Source: Enterobacter sp. EA-1
GTDB taxonomy: Bacteria > Pseudomonadota > Gammaproteobacteria > Enterobacterales > Enterobacteriaceae
NCBI GenBank assembly: GCA_002886105.1
Contig: CP025776.1
Location: 3,410,001 to 3,474,000 of the forward strand
Length of the DNA: 64,000 bases
Reading direction: 5' to 3'
Shown here: in pieces, positions 20,129-30,886 of the stretch
Position numbering within the stretch: position 1 is the stretch's first letter
Layout of the letters: every line of letters starts with the position of its first letter
The notes under the pieces: model-generated
The model's database searches: none
Seen by the model: only the letters and a program-made list of their open reading frames with translations
Told to the model about the DNA's origin: nothing
Program-made: the position numbers and the translations under genes

Positions 20129-21720
20129 TCACTCAATACCCTGACTGCGCAGGTAATCTTCATAATTCCCGGAGAAATCCACCACGCGCTGCGGCGTAAT
20201 CTCAATCACACGCGTTGCCAGTGAACTCACAAACTCGCGGTCGTGAGAAACAAAGATCAACGTGCCCTGATACATCTCCAGCGCCATGTTCAGCGACTCG
20301 ATGGATTCCATATCCGTGGTTGGTCGGTTCATCCATCACCGGATATTCGGTTTTTGCATCATCAGCTTACCGAACAGCATGCGACCTTTTTCGCCCCCGG
20401 AAAGCACCTTCGCCGGTTTTTTGATATCGTCCCTGGCTGAACAGCAAACGACCGAGGATGCTGCGCACCGCTTGCTCGTCATCACCTTCCTGTTTCCACT
20501 GGCTCATCCAGTCAAACACGCTCAGATCGTTATCGAAATCTTCCGCGTGATCCTGCGCGTAGTAGCCAATCTGCGCATTTTCGGACCATTTCACCGTGCC
20601 ATTGTCAGCTGGCAGTTCGCCTACCAACGTTTTCAGCAGGGTGGTTTTACCCACGCCGTTCGCCCCCAGAATGGCAATCTTCTCGCCCACTTCCAGCAGC
20701 AGATTGAAGTTTTTAAACAGCGGACCTTCATCAAAGCCTTTGGTCAGCGCTTCTACTTCCAGCGCATTACGGAACAGTTTCTTGTCCTGCTCGAAGCGGA
20801 TGAACGGGTTTTGGCGGCTGGATGCTTTCACTTCTTCCAGTTTGATCTTATCAATCTGGCGAGCGCGAGAGGTGGCCTGACGCGATTTAGAGGCGTTAGC
20901 GCTAAAGCGGCTGACGAAAGATTGCAGGTCAGCAATCTGCGCCTTTTTCTTGGCATTATCCGCCAGCAGACGTTCACGCGCCCGGGTCGCCGCGGTCATG
21001 TACTCGTCGTAGTTGCCCGGATAGACGCGCAGCTCACCGTAGTCGAGATCCGCCATATGCGTGCACACCATGTTGAGGAAGTGACGGTCGTGCGAAATGA
21101 TGATCATGGTGCTGTCACGCTCGTTCAGCACTTGCTCCAGCCAGCGGATGGTGTCGATGTCCGTGGTTGTTGGTCGGTTCATCGAGCAGCAGAATGTCCG
21201 GGTTGGCGAACAGCGCCTGCGCCAGCAGGACACGCAGTTTCCAGCCGGGCGCGACTTCGCGCTCATCGGGCCGTAATGCTGTTCAACCGGGATGCCAACG
21301 CCCAGCAGCAGTTCGCCCGCGCGCGCTTCGGCGGAGTAACCATCCATTTCGCCATACTGCACTTCGAGATCGGCGACTTTGTAACCGTCCTCTTCGCTCA
21401 TTTCCGCGAGGCCGTAAATACGGTCGCGTTCCTGCTTCACCGCCCACAGTTCAGCGTGGCATGATGACCGTGTCGAGCACGCTGAACGCTTCAAAGGCAA
21501 ACTGATCCTGACGCAGCTTACCAATGCGCTCGTTAGGATCGATGGAGACGTTACCCAGCGACGGTTCTAAGTCGCCGCCGAGGATTTTCATAAAGGTGGA
21601 TTTACCGCTCCCGTTGGCGCCGATCAGGCCGTAACGGTTGCCGCCGCCAAATTTGACGGAAATATTTTCAAACAGCGGCTTGCTGCCGAACTGCATGGTG
21701 ACGTTGCTGGTGACTAACAC
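20129..21720 (-). CDS. ybiT: ABC-F family ATPase YbiT (frameshifted)
   Basis: Soluble protein of 530 residues with two ABC domains and no membrane part; ABC-F proteins bind the ribosomal E site and rescue or tune translation. Walker A motifs read GANGSGKST and GANGVGKTT. The ABC-F linker is the basic stretch between them ([33 protein letters not shown] region), and the C-terminal part has [27 protein letters not shown]. Start codon is GTG ([16 protein letters not shown]), with AGGA upstream. Frame breaks near 21465, 21260, 21170, 20435, 20365 and 20330. An 8-bp inverted repeat lies 18-41 bp upstream of the start. Confidence 0.95.
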
Positions 21721-21737
21721 GGAAGTATCCTGAAATA

Positions 21738-21761
21738 TGTGACAAACACCCTATTGTCACA
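21738..21761. promoter_or_regulatory. Inverted repeat in the ybiT leader
   Basis: TGTGACAA and TTGTCACA form a perfect 8-bp inverted repeat with an 8-bp spacer, just upstream of the ybiT ribosome site in the 205-bp divergent gap to ldtB. It could be an operator or an RNA hairpin that limits ybiT translation. No U-tract follows. Confidence 0.45.
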
Positions 21762-21866
21762 AATTCGAGTGAGATTCTGTTCACTGTCAGCCTGCTAAAC
21801 TGCAACCAAAGGGAAAAAGTGTGATTTCGTACACATCTGAATTCCCCTCGGACGGTGGAATGCACA

Positions 21867-21872
21867 TATAAT
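21867..21872 (+). promoter_or_regulatory. Consensus -10 element of ldtB
   Basis: A perfect TATAAT lies 54 bp before the ldtB ATG. No good -35 is seen 17 bp upstream, so an activator may help. Confidence 0.5.
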
Positions 21873-21925
21873 GCGCTTCCTGCATTCTCAACCCAATGGC
21901 CTGTGTGGCAAAAATCTCGCACAAC

Positions 21926-22850
21926 ATGAACATGAAATTAACAACCCTTTTCGCGGCGGCCTTTGCCGTCGTGGGATTTTGCAAAAGCGCGTCTGCTGTT
22001 ACTTATCCGCTGCCGACTGATGGTAGCCGTCTGATTGGCCAGAACCAGATCGTGACTATCCCGGAGGGCAATACACAGCCTCTGGAATATTTTGCGGCGG
22101 AATACCAGATGGGTCTGTCCAACATGCTGGAAGCCAACCCGGGCATTGATGCTTACCTGCCGAAAGGCGGCACTGTCATGAACGTTCCGCAGCAGTTGAT
22201 TCTGCCGGACACGGTTCACGAAGGGATTGTCATCAACAGCGCGGAAATGCGTCTTTACTACTATCCGCAAGGCACTCATACGGTGATCGTGCTGCCAATC
22301 GGTATCGGTCAGTTGGGCAAAGACACCCCGATTGCCCCGGACCACCAAAGTTGAGCGTAAGAAGAACGGCCCAACCCTCGGACGCCGACCGCCAAAATGC
22401 ACGCGGAATACGCAGCAATGGGTCAACCGTTGCCGCCTGTTGTCCCGGCCGGTCCGGATAACCTGATGGGTCTGTACGCGCTCTATATTGGCCGCCTGTA
22501 CGCGATCCACGGCACCAACGCCAACTTTGGTATCGGTCTGCGCGTAAGCCACGGCTGTGTGCGTCTGCGTAACGACGACATTAAATTCCTGTTCGAAAAC
22601 GTGCCGGTCGGTACGCGCGTACAGTTTATTGATGAGCCGGTAAAAGCCACTACCGAACCGGATGGCAGCCGCTACATCGAAGTACACAACCCGCTGTCCA
22701 CCACCGACGCCCAATTCACTGGCGGCGAGATCGTGCCGATTGCGCTGACCAAAGCGGTACAAACTGTTACCGGTCAGTCTGATGTTGATCAGAACGTGGT
22801 TGACCAGTGCGGTGCAGAACCGTTCCGGTATGCCGATTCGTTTGAACTAA
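21926..22850 (+). CDS. ldtB: L,D-transpeptidase LdtB (YbiS) (frameshifted)
   Basis: Periplasmic enzyme that attaches Braun lipoprotein to meso-diaminopimelate in peptidoglycan. A signal peptide ([18 protein letters not shown], cleavage after ASA) is followed by a LysM-like region ([19 protein letters not shown]). The YkuD catalytic domain follows, with [20 protein letters not shown]; the Cys of SHGC is the nucleophile. Frame breaks near 22340 and 22375, and one near 22812. Correcting the last gives the family end [10 protein letters not shown] with TAA at 22848, about 307 residues. A REP element and a terminator follow. Confidence 0.94.
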
Positions 22851-22860
22851 TCCCGGTTTG

Positions 22861-22905
22861 CTGGCCTGCCCGGCCGGATGGCGCGACGCATATCCGGCCC
22901 GGAGA
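22861..22905. repeat. REP-type palindromic element
   Basis: GGCCGGATGGCGC and TATCCGGCCC form the usual REP stem just after ldtB, ahead of the terminator. Confidence 0.65.
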
Positions 22906-22933
22906 ATAAGGCAAACTGACACCCGGCAGAAAA

Positions 22934-22960
22934 AAGCGGAGATGATTCTCCGCTTTTTTT
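22934..22960 (+). terminator. Bidirectional terminator between ldtB and the GntR gene
   Basis: AAGCGGAGA and TCTCCGCTT pair around a 4-base loop; T-runs follow on the plus strand and A-runs precede, so it can serve both converging transcripts. Confidence 0.85.
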
Positions 22961-22966
22961 TATCCG

Positions 22967-23681
22967 TTATTGACCACAATGACCCCCGCCGTGATCGTAA
23001 CGATAATGGCAGTGGGCGTACTCCAGCGGTGTGCCATCTTCCAGATAGATCACCTGCTCCACCTCCAGAACCGGATCGGTGTCATCGCAGTTAAGGTACT
23101 GCTTATCTTCCGCGCCGGGCTTCCAAGGCCCGCACAATGCGATATGAGCCCATGATCTTCAGCGCCAGCGCTTCCTGCACATAACGAAACACCGAGCTTT
23201 CCAGTGCCCGCGATTGGAGTCCCGGTACCAGATTGACCGGCATCAGGGTAAATTCCAGCGACACGGGCTCCCCTTCCAGCAAACGCAAGCGATTAAAGTC
23301 ATAGACCGGGTCGTCCGGCCCTACCAGCAAAGAGGCCTGCTCTTTTCCGTCGGGAAACGTAATTCAAAGCGGATAATTTTACTGGTGACTTCACCGACGT
23401 TTTCCCGCAGGGTTTTGGTCGCCCCAAAGTAATCACTGCCCGGCAGGTCCCAGCGTGACAGTTGCAGGAAATTCTTGCGGATAAAGGTACTCCTGCCCCC
23501 GGCGGCTGTAGACCAGCCCCTCCACAATGAGCTGCCGCATCGCCTGCTGAATGGTCATCCGGCTGGTGGCAAACTCGGCCGCCAGTGCAAACTGATCCGG
23601 CAACGGCGCACTGGCGGAGTACTGCTCGCTGAGAATGCGGCGCTTCATTTCCCGCGCAATAGTGATGTATTTTGCCGCCAT
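22967..23681 (-). CDS. GntR/HutC-family regulator with UTRA domain (frameshifted)
   Basis: Repressor of about 238 residues. The winged-helix domain is visible as KYITIAREMKRRILSEQY, LPDQFALAAEFATSRMTIQQAMRQLIVEGLVYSRRGQ. The C-terminal UTRA effector domain includes LEGEPVSLEFTLMPVNLVPG and the end VIYLEDGTPLEYAHCHYRYD. Frame breaks near 23470, 23335 and 23125. It starts 17 bp after the EIIC gene on the same strand with AGGAAGG upstream, so it is the third gene of GH1-EIIC-GntR and likely autoregulated through the twin palindromes at 26427-26459. Confidence 0.9.
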
Positions 23682-23698
23682 ATCCCTTCCTGCTTTTT

Positions 23699-25018
23699 TT
23701 AGTCTATCCCGTTGTTTCTTAAGGCCACTCGCTCAGAGATTTTGAGGAAAGGCAGGTAGAAGAATACACCAAAGATGATGATCAGCAACTGCACCACCAC
23801 CGCCCGCCAGTCCCCTGCCGTTGCCAGCCGGTGCACTCAGCACCGGCGGCGTTGTCCAGTGGATCATTACCACGCAGCGCGACATCCAGCCGAGCGTGGT
23901 GCAGAGCCAGTGCAAACCAGATGCCTATCGCCGGAAGCAGCACAAAGGGGATCATCAGCGGCAGGTTGAACACAATCGGTAAACCGAAGATCACCGGTTC
24001 ATTAATATTGAACAGACCGGGAGAAATAGCGAGCCGCGCCACCTGCTTCGACGATTTCTGTTTGGCGAAAATAAAGATCGCCAGCAGCAGTGAAATCGTG
24101 CTGCCGGTACCGCCAATCATGCCGAATGTCGGCACGAAAATACTGTTGATGATGTGCGGGATAGGTTGCCCGTTGGCAAAGGCCAGCATGTTCTCATTGG
24201 TGTTGATCAATAAAAACGGTTCGAGGATCACCCCATTCACCACCGTCTGGTGGATCCCCAACGTAAACAGGAAGTTGCCAAAACTGTAGATGAACAGCGT
24301 CCCCGGCAGGCTGGTGTTGATTTGCCGTAACGGTTGCTGAATCAGCGTGGTGATCAGGTGGATCAAATCCGTGTTCAGCAGGTTGGCCAGCAGCGCCGCC
24401 ACAATGGCAAATACCGACAACGTAATGATGGTCGGAATTAGCGCCGAGAAGGATTTCCCCACCGCCGACGGCACATTATCCCCCAGCGAAATAGTGAATT
24501 TCTTCACGCTGGCCACGCGGATAAACAACTCCGTTGACAGCAGACCGATAATCACCCCGGCGAAAATTCCGGTGGAACCAATATTGGTGAAAGAGAGCAT
24601 CTGGCTGACAGTTACGCTGGCTTTACCGCCCACGGGTACCACGTCGAGGTGCATTGGCATCATCATAATAAAGCTGCACAGAGCAATGACCACGGCGGAG
24701 ACCGGGTTATCAAAGTTCTTATTGCGCGCCAGTGACCGGTGCCGTCATCGGTGCAATCAATAACGCCGCGATATTCAGCGTGCCATTGATCACCGCTTCG
24801 CCCCCACACCTTAAAGCGCGCCAGCGTTTCCCCCTCGAATACCCGCGGAAAGATCACGTTATTGATCAGCACCGCCAGCCCGGCGAGGATAAAAATGGGC
24901 ATCACGGCAGCAAAGCGTCGCGCAGGGAACGCAAGTGCACCTGATTTGCCGCGGCGGAGAAATCGACAAACTTATCGACAAACGACTGCATGTTGGGCGT
25001 GATTTTCGTATCAGACAT
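23699..25018 (-). CDS. PTS sugar EIIC, lactose/cellobiose (CelB) family (frameshifted)
   Basis: Membrane permease of a PTS beta-glucoside/cellobiose system, about 440 residues. Pieces in order: MSDTKITPNMQSFVDKFVDF, AVMPIFILAGLAVLINNVIF, SVTVSQMLSFTNIGSTGIF, GIHQTVVNGVILEPFLL, and the conserved LFNINEPVIFGLPIVFNP-like FNINEPVIFGLPIVFN. It ends KISERVALRNNGID. Frame breaks near 24895, 24805, 24735 and 23835. No EIIA or EIIB gene is next to it, so it must borrow phospho-carriers from another system. It lies between the GH1 gene and the GntR regulator. Confidence 0.9.
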
Positions 25019-25046
25019 CGCGATGCCTCCCCTCAATCCGTCACGT

Positions 25047-26415
25047 TTACATATCGCGACCGTTGCTGCGGATCACCTGTTGCAGCCAGCGGTAGCTCTT
25101 TTCGGTACGCGTTGCATATCTTTCAGATCGTGATTTTCCCGGTTCATACACCACGCCGTAGCGCTTACGCATATCGCCCTGCGAACTGAGAACGTCGATC
25201 AGCCCCAACCAGAATGACCTGAGCGCCGTCTTCAAAGATGGCGTCCTGCATCGCTTGCAGATGATCGCGGTGGTAGGCAATACGGTAGTCGTCATTAATC
25301 GGGTTTACGCCATCCCACTCTTCAATCACGCCGATACCGTTTTCAATGGGAAACACCGGCAGCCGCCAGTCGTTGTAATAGCGGGTGATAATGGCGCGGA
25401 AGCCCAGCGGATCGATTTGCCAGCCCCACTCCGTGGCCGCAAGATGCGGGTTGGCTTTATCACCCTGCTGCAGGTAGTCGTTCACTGGCGTACCCGGCGC
25501 AATGGCGTCGCTGTCCAGCGTTTTGCTGGCGTAATAGCTAAAAGCCATAAAATCGTTTTTCACCCGCGCGATGTGCGCCGGTCTTCGTCGCGATAGATAT
25601 CGCGAAAACCTTCGCGATCCACCACCGCCAGCACGGCCGGGCTGTAACCCTCGGCCGGCGTAAACCCGTAACAGGTTTTGGTTTATAAACTCGTCATATT
25701 GCGTGGCGCAGAACACATCGCGGGGTTTGCAGGTCGCCGGATAGACTAACTGGTGCGCCAGCATACCGCCCATCAGCTTGCCGGGCTGCGTGTCGTGCAG
25801 ATAGTGGGTCAGCAGCACATGCGACATCATCACATGGTGTTGGATCTGGTACAGCTCGCGCAGGGTTTTCTCCCCCCTTGAGATAGCCGCCAACCTGAAA
25901 CGCGCCCGGCATGTGGTAAATATTCTGCTCGTTAAACGTCAGCCAGTACTTCACCCGGCTGCCGAAGCAGTCAATCATCTTTTGCCATAACGAACAAAAG
26001 CATCCTGCACACGTCGGTCGACAAAACCGTTGTACTGCTGCGCCAGCGCCAGCGGCATATCGAAGTGATAGAGGCAAACCATCGGCTCAATGCCGCGCGC
26101 CAACAGATCGTCGATAAAGCGGTCATAAAAAAGCGATGCCCTCCTCATTAAACGCGCCATCGCCCTGCGGGCAGACACGGCTCCGGAGGAAATCTGAAAA
26201 CGGTAGCAATTCATACCGAGATCCTGCATCAGATCGAAATCTTCGCGATAACGGTGGTAAGAATCGGTGGCGACTTTCCAGTCGGAGGCAAATTCACTGG
26301 CTTCGCGAATATCGTAGACCGACATCCCTTTTCCGCCCTCATTCCATGCGCCTTCAGTCTGCATGCTGGAGACGGAGTTTCCCCATAAAAAACCGGTCGG
26401 TAACGTTTTGCTCAT
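25047..26415 (-). CDS. GH1 6-phospho-beta-glucosidase (frameshifted)
   Basis: Hydrolyses phosphorylated beta-glucosides delivered by the PTS. The acid/base Glu is in TFNEQNIYHMPGAF and the nucleophile Glu in FPIENGIGVIEEWDG. The N terminus is PTGFLWGNSVSSMQTEGAWNE. The phosphate-binding C-terminal part reads KRYGVVY near 25150. The length corresponds to about 456 residues. Frame breaks near 26175, 25980, 25875, 25690, 25585, 25210 and 25130. First gene of the operon with EIIC and GntR; the ATG is 11 bp from the first palindromic operator. Confidence 0.92.
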
Positions 26416-26426
26416 CGTTTTTCTCC

Positions 26427-26459
26427 ATGACTAGTCATTTTGTTTATATGACTAGTCAT
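26427..26459. promoter_or_regulatory. Twin 12-bp palindromes, putative GntR operators
   Basis: ATGACTAGTCAT occurs twice as a perfect palindrome, at 26427-26438 and 26448-26459. The centres are 21 bp apart, two helical turns, as expected for cooperative dimers on one DNA face. They lie 12 bp upstream of the GH1 start and would cover the promoter or leader of the GH1-EIIC-GntR operon. Confidence 0.75.
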
Positions 26460-26568
26460 ATAGGCGATGGCGAAAAAGCAGGCAAAAAAAGAGAGTGCAG
26501 TTTTGTGACGGTTTTCGAAAGAATTTGCGTTATGGCGGCGTGGTCGTATCGGGTGGCAGGATAAGCAG

Positions 26569-26594
26569 GCCCGGTGAGCGAAGTGCTACCGGGC
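26569..26594. repeat. REP-like inverted repeat
   Basis: GCCCGGT and ACCGGGC pair around a 12-base loop, between the 3' end of the aldo/keto reductase and the GH1 promoter. Confidence 0.5.
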
Positions 26595-26612
26595 AACTGT
26601 AGAAGGGATAAC

Positions 26613-27650
26613 TTACTGTTGTTTCAATTGATTACGGCGGTATTCACCCTGACGCTCCAGCATCCAGCCGGGGTATTCGCGTGGCAGTGCGCTCACGGCA
26701 TCCAGCTGTTGCAATTCGTCGTCGCTCAGGCGAACAGCGGTAGCAGCAATATTGTCATCCAGTTGCGCGTCACGTTTCGCGCCAATGATCACGCTGCTCA
26801 CCACCGGCTGGTGCAGCAACCAGTGCAAGTGCGATTTGCGCCACCGATACCCCTTTGCTGTCGGCAATGGCGCGCATCACATCCACACAATCGAAAGCCC
26901 GGTCTTTATTCACCGGCGGAAGTCAAACGTCAGGCGACGGCTCCTGCTTCGCCCGCCGTCACGACTGTATTTGCCGCTCAACAAACCACCCGCCAGCGGG
27001 CTCCAGACCATCAGCCCCACGCCTTCGCTTTGCATCATCGGCACCAGTTCGCGCTCCAGATCGCGCCCGGCAATGGTGTAATAGGCCTGTAGCGAGGCAA
27101 AACGCGCCAGCCCCAGCCGCTCTGAAATGCCCAGCGCTTTGGTGATTTGCCACGCCGCCCAGTTCGACACACCGATGTAACGCACATAACCGTGCTGCAC
27201 CAGATTGTCCAGCGCGGCCAGCGTTTCCTCCATCGGCGTGGCAGGGTCGAAACCGTGCAACTGATAGAGATCGATATGATCCAGTTGCATACGGCGCAGG
27301 CTCTCTTCACGCTGTGAATAATGTGATAACGAGAGCTACCCCGCGAGTTCACCCCCGGCGGTGCCAGTTTCACCGAACACTTTGGTGGCGACAATGACAT
27401 TTTCACGCGGCACTTTCAGGTTCTTCAGCGCCTGCCCGGTGATCTCTTCCGAACGCCCATTGGAGTACACGTTAGCGGTATCAATAAAGTTAATCCCGGC
27501 ATCCAGCGCGCGGCCCAACAGCCTGTCGACTTCCGCTTGCTGCAACTGGCCGATTTGGCCCCACATACCCTCTTCACCGCCAAAGGTCATGGTACCGAGG
27601 CATAATTCAGAAACAAACAGTCCGGTATTGCCCAGTTTTTTGTAGCGCAT
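26613..27650 (-). CDS. Aldo/keto reductase (frameshifted)
   Basis: NADPH-dependent oxidoreductase of about 345 residues, TIM-barrel fold. The catalytic Asp/Tyr pair is in NFIDTANVYSNGRSEE and the Lys in VIVATKVFG; the His lies in YQLHGFDPATPMEETLAAL. The cofactor-binding end has VSSVIIGAKRDAQLDDN. The sequence resembles the YajO/AKR11-type group rather than AKR5. Frame breaks near 27340, 26940, 26905 and 26840. It stands alone on the minus strand between the efflux genes and the GH1 operon; its substrate is unknown. Confidence 0.9.
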
Positions 27651-27750
27651 GTTGGCGTCTCCTCATCTGTTAGTTGACGCAGACAGTTATACGCAATCCC
27701 CGGTGGCGGCGAATGTGAGGATCCTGCCTGTTTCTTGCCCAATTCTCTGA

Positions 27751-29273
27751 TTATCCGCGAGGCGCATCGCCAAACACAGGATAATCAGGGAGTTGCACAT
27801 TTTGGTAGGGTTCCCAGCCGCCGCCTAACGCTTTGTAGAGCGCCACGGTCAAGGCTGCTCTGCACCCGCGCCTGTTCGCGCTGTTGGCTGGCCTGCGCCA
27901 GTTGGCGCTGAGCGTCCAGCACATCAATAAAGCTGGCGAGCCCCTGCCGATAGCTGTCGCTGGCCAGTGAGAACGCGTTTTGCAACGCGCTGATGGTTTT
28001 ATCCAGCCCGGCCTCACGCTGCTGATCGGTGCGATAGCTAACCAGCGCGTTTTCCACATCGCCCAACGCTGTCAGCACCGTTTGACGATAATTCAGCACC
28101 GCCGCGCCCTGCTGCGCTCGGGCCAGTTTGACGCTGGAGACCAGACGACCGCCCTCGGAAAATCGGGATCGACACCTGCGGGCCAAAACTGTAGAAGTGA
28201 CTGCTCCAGTCGGTCAGCCAGTTGGTTTCGCTATTACGCAGGCCAAACTGGCCGCTCAGACTCCAGGCTGGGGAACAACTGCGCAACCGAAACGCCAATC
28301 TGCGCCGTTGCAGCGTGCAGGCTGGCTTCCCGCACATCCGGGCGACGTCGCGCCAGCGTGGACGGAATACCGGTCGGCACGCTGTCCGGCAACGCCGGTA
28401 AGGGCTGCGGGTTACGCAATTCGCTATCCAGCGCACCCGTGCGGTTTACCAAGCAGGATCGCCAGCGCATTCATCGCCTGACGTTCCTGCGCACACCGGT
28501 ATTGCGGAAGCTGCGCTTCAAGGTTGCCGACACCCGGGCGCGGGCGTTTTCCACATCCAGTTGCGGTGACAAGCCGCCTTTCTGCCGGTTATCGGTCAGC
28601 TCGAACGTTTGCTGCGCGCTGTCGATCTGGGTTTGCAGCGTGGCAATAATGCGTTGCGCGCCGCGCAGTTGCAGCCATGTGCGCGCCACTTCTGCCTCCA
28701 GCGAAACCAGCGCATCATTACGTTGTTCAATCGCTTGTTGCTGCTGCGCCTTGTGCGCTTTCCACCGGCGGCGCACTTTTGCCCCACAGATCCAGTTCCC
28801 ACTGCGCATCAAAACTGCCCTGATACAGATTCACCGGCTGCGTTAATGCACCCAACGCGCTGGCAATGGCCGGGTCCGCATCCTGCAGTTGCCCTTCCAC
28901 ATCATGGGATTTCAACTCCCCGTCAATGCCCAACTGCTGACGGGTGGCTTTCAGCGTACCGTTGACCGAGGGCAGAAATGCGCCGCCCGCCTGATTTGTT
29001 TGCTCCCGTGCGCCCGCAATACGCAGAACCGTCTGCTGTAGCGACAAATTCCCGGCGATAGCCCGTTCAATCAGGCTATTCAGTTGCGGCGAGCGGAACG
29101 TGGTCCACCAACGGGGATTGATCGCCTGCGTAGAGGATTGCGAGCCGACCGACGCATCTCCCGGATCGTTCCAGCGCGTCGGGGTTTGCGGCCTCGCGGC
29201 CTCGCAATCCGGCCCTACAGCACAACCTGCAAGCCAGACAGAGAGAAAGATAACGCAAAAGACGTCCCGGCAT
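27751..29273 (-). CDS. Outer-membrane efflux lipoprotein, NodT/TolC family (frameshifted)
   Basis: Trimeric outer-membrane channel for the adjacent EmrAB-like pump. After correcting one base near 29225 a lipobox LAGCAVGP appears, so the mature protein is a lipoprotein. TolC-type repeats are visible: VLRIAGAREQTNQAGGAFLPSV, VNLYQGSFDAQWELDLWGK, VARTWLQLRGAQRIIATLQTQI, and DSYRQGLASFIDVLDAQRQLAQA. It ends GDAPRG. Frame breaks also near 29115, 28760, 28525, 28455, 28265, 28160 and 27860. About 500 residues. The ATG is 2 bp after the pump gene's stop. Confidence 0.9.
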
Positions 29274-29275
29274 AG

Positions 29276-30840
29276 TTAATGTGCTCCTGCGCTGCCTTCG
29301 CTTTTGATCGGCGACAGCAATAAACAAAAGGGGATCAGTAACAGCGCCACCACACTCAGCAGCGTGAAGACATCGATATAGGCCAGAAACCGCGTCATGA
29401 CGGCTTTGTACATCTGCCCGCTGGCCGTGGAGAGGGGATCCCCCGCCGGTGGGCAGTGAAATTGTGAATAGCCTGCGCCGACGCACGCAATGCCTGCTGG
29501 AAGGGTTCGCTAAACGGCGAGGTATGCTCCGCTAAATGCGCGCTGTGCGCCTGCGCGCGTTCGGTGATCGCCGCCGTCGACAGCGAAATGCCTACCGAAC
29601 CTGCGACATTGCGGAACATAGTGAACAGCGCGGCGGCATCGGCATTGAGCTGGCGCGGGATAGTAATAAACGCAATGGTGGTGAGCGGCACGAACAAAAA
29701 TCCCAGACCAATAGACTGCGCGCTGCGAAACAGCATCAGCGTTTCGAAGTCGATATCCGGCGTTAAGGTGCGCGACCACCAGAACGAAGCCGCCGAGGCA
29801 AAAGAAACCAAAAGCAATGATCCAGCGCGTTTGCACCACTGGCATCAACTTCCAGCACCAGCGGAATGGTCAACACAATCAACACCGCCGCGAAAGCACC
29901 AGCCCGGACCATGTCGCGGTATAGCCGAGATCCTGCTGAGCCAGTTGCGGGATCACCACCGAACTGCCATAGAGGATCATCGCCATACCCGCCATCAGCA
30001 GGCTGGAGATCGCGAAGTTTTTATCCGCCATCGTGCGCAAATCCACCACCGGTTTTTGGCATACAGCAACCAGTAAATGGCCCCGACAATACCGACCGCC
30101 GTCAGCACGGCAAAGATGCGGGTAAAGTCGGAATTGAACCAGTCTTCATCTTCACCGCGATCGAGCATCACTTGCAAACAGCCCAGCCCAAGGGCAATAA
30201 GCCCAATGCCCGGCCAGTCGATGGTCAGTTTCTGCTTCGATTTTCGTTCCCACGGCGGATCATCCAGTAACTGATAAATCGCCAGCACGGTCACAATGCC
30301 GACCGGAATATTGATAAAAAAACACCCAGCGCCGGAGTAATTGTCAGTGATCCAGCCGCCCAACGTTGGCCCCATCACCGGAGCGACAATAATGGCGATA
30401 GACGAGAGGCCGAAAGCTTTACCGCGATCCTCCGGTTTAAAATAATCCAGCAAGACCGATTGCTGCGTCGGTTGCAGCCCACCGCCGAAAAAAGCCCTGC
30501 AGAATGCGAAACAGGATGATCTGCCACAGTTCCGTGGCGATCCCGCACAGAAATGAGCAGAGGTAAACATCACAATACAGATCAGAAAGAACTGCTTGCG
30601 ACCAAATACGCGGCTCAGAAAAGCCGAAATCGGCAATATGATACCGTTCGCCACCAGATAACTGGTGAGCACCCGTGCTGATTCGTCATAGCTGGCAGAG
30701 AGCGACCCGGCAACATGCGGCAGCGCCACGTTGACGATGGTGGTATCGAGGATCTCCATAAACACCGCAAGGGTGACCACCCACGCCACCGCCCACGGAT
30801 TGCTGGCCGGTCGCCAGTTATCGTGGCTGTGATCGGTCAT
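29276..30840 (-). CDS. DHA2-family MFS efflux pump, EmrB-like (frameshifted)
   Basis: Fourteen-helix drug:proton antiporter of about 521 residues. Motif VFMEILDTTIVNVALPHVAGSLSAS follows the first helix; FLSRVFGRKQFFLICIVMF is motif A; VMGPTLGGWITDNYS is the motif C region. N terminus MTDHSHDNWRPASNPW. The end is SPIKSEGSAGAH with TAA at 29276-29278. Frame breaks near 30540, 30495, 30325, 30055, 29845, 29780 and 29440. It lies between the EmrA-like adaptor (46 bp upstream) and the outer-membrane factor, so a full tripartite pump is encoded together. The true emrAB of E. coli is elsewhere; this is a paralogue. Confidence 0.9.
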
Positions 30841-30886
30841 TCCAGCATCACCTTCGGTTCGACGGAAAGGCCCAGCGGCAGCGGGT

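Noticed and set aside
20286-21464. Open frame of 392 codons on the plus strand opposite ybiT
   Set aside because: It is the mirror of the strongly conserved ABC-F gene ybiT and has low-complexity, His/Arg-rich composition without any known domain.
21938-22762. Open frame of 274 codons opposite ldtB
   Set aside because: It is a shadow of ldtB, whose catalytic SHGCVRL motif is unambiguous on the plus strand.
23699-26415. Treating each frameshifted gene as a pseudogene
   Set aside because: Frame breaks are as dense in housekeeping genes as in accessory ones and single-base corrections restore complete proteins.
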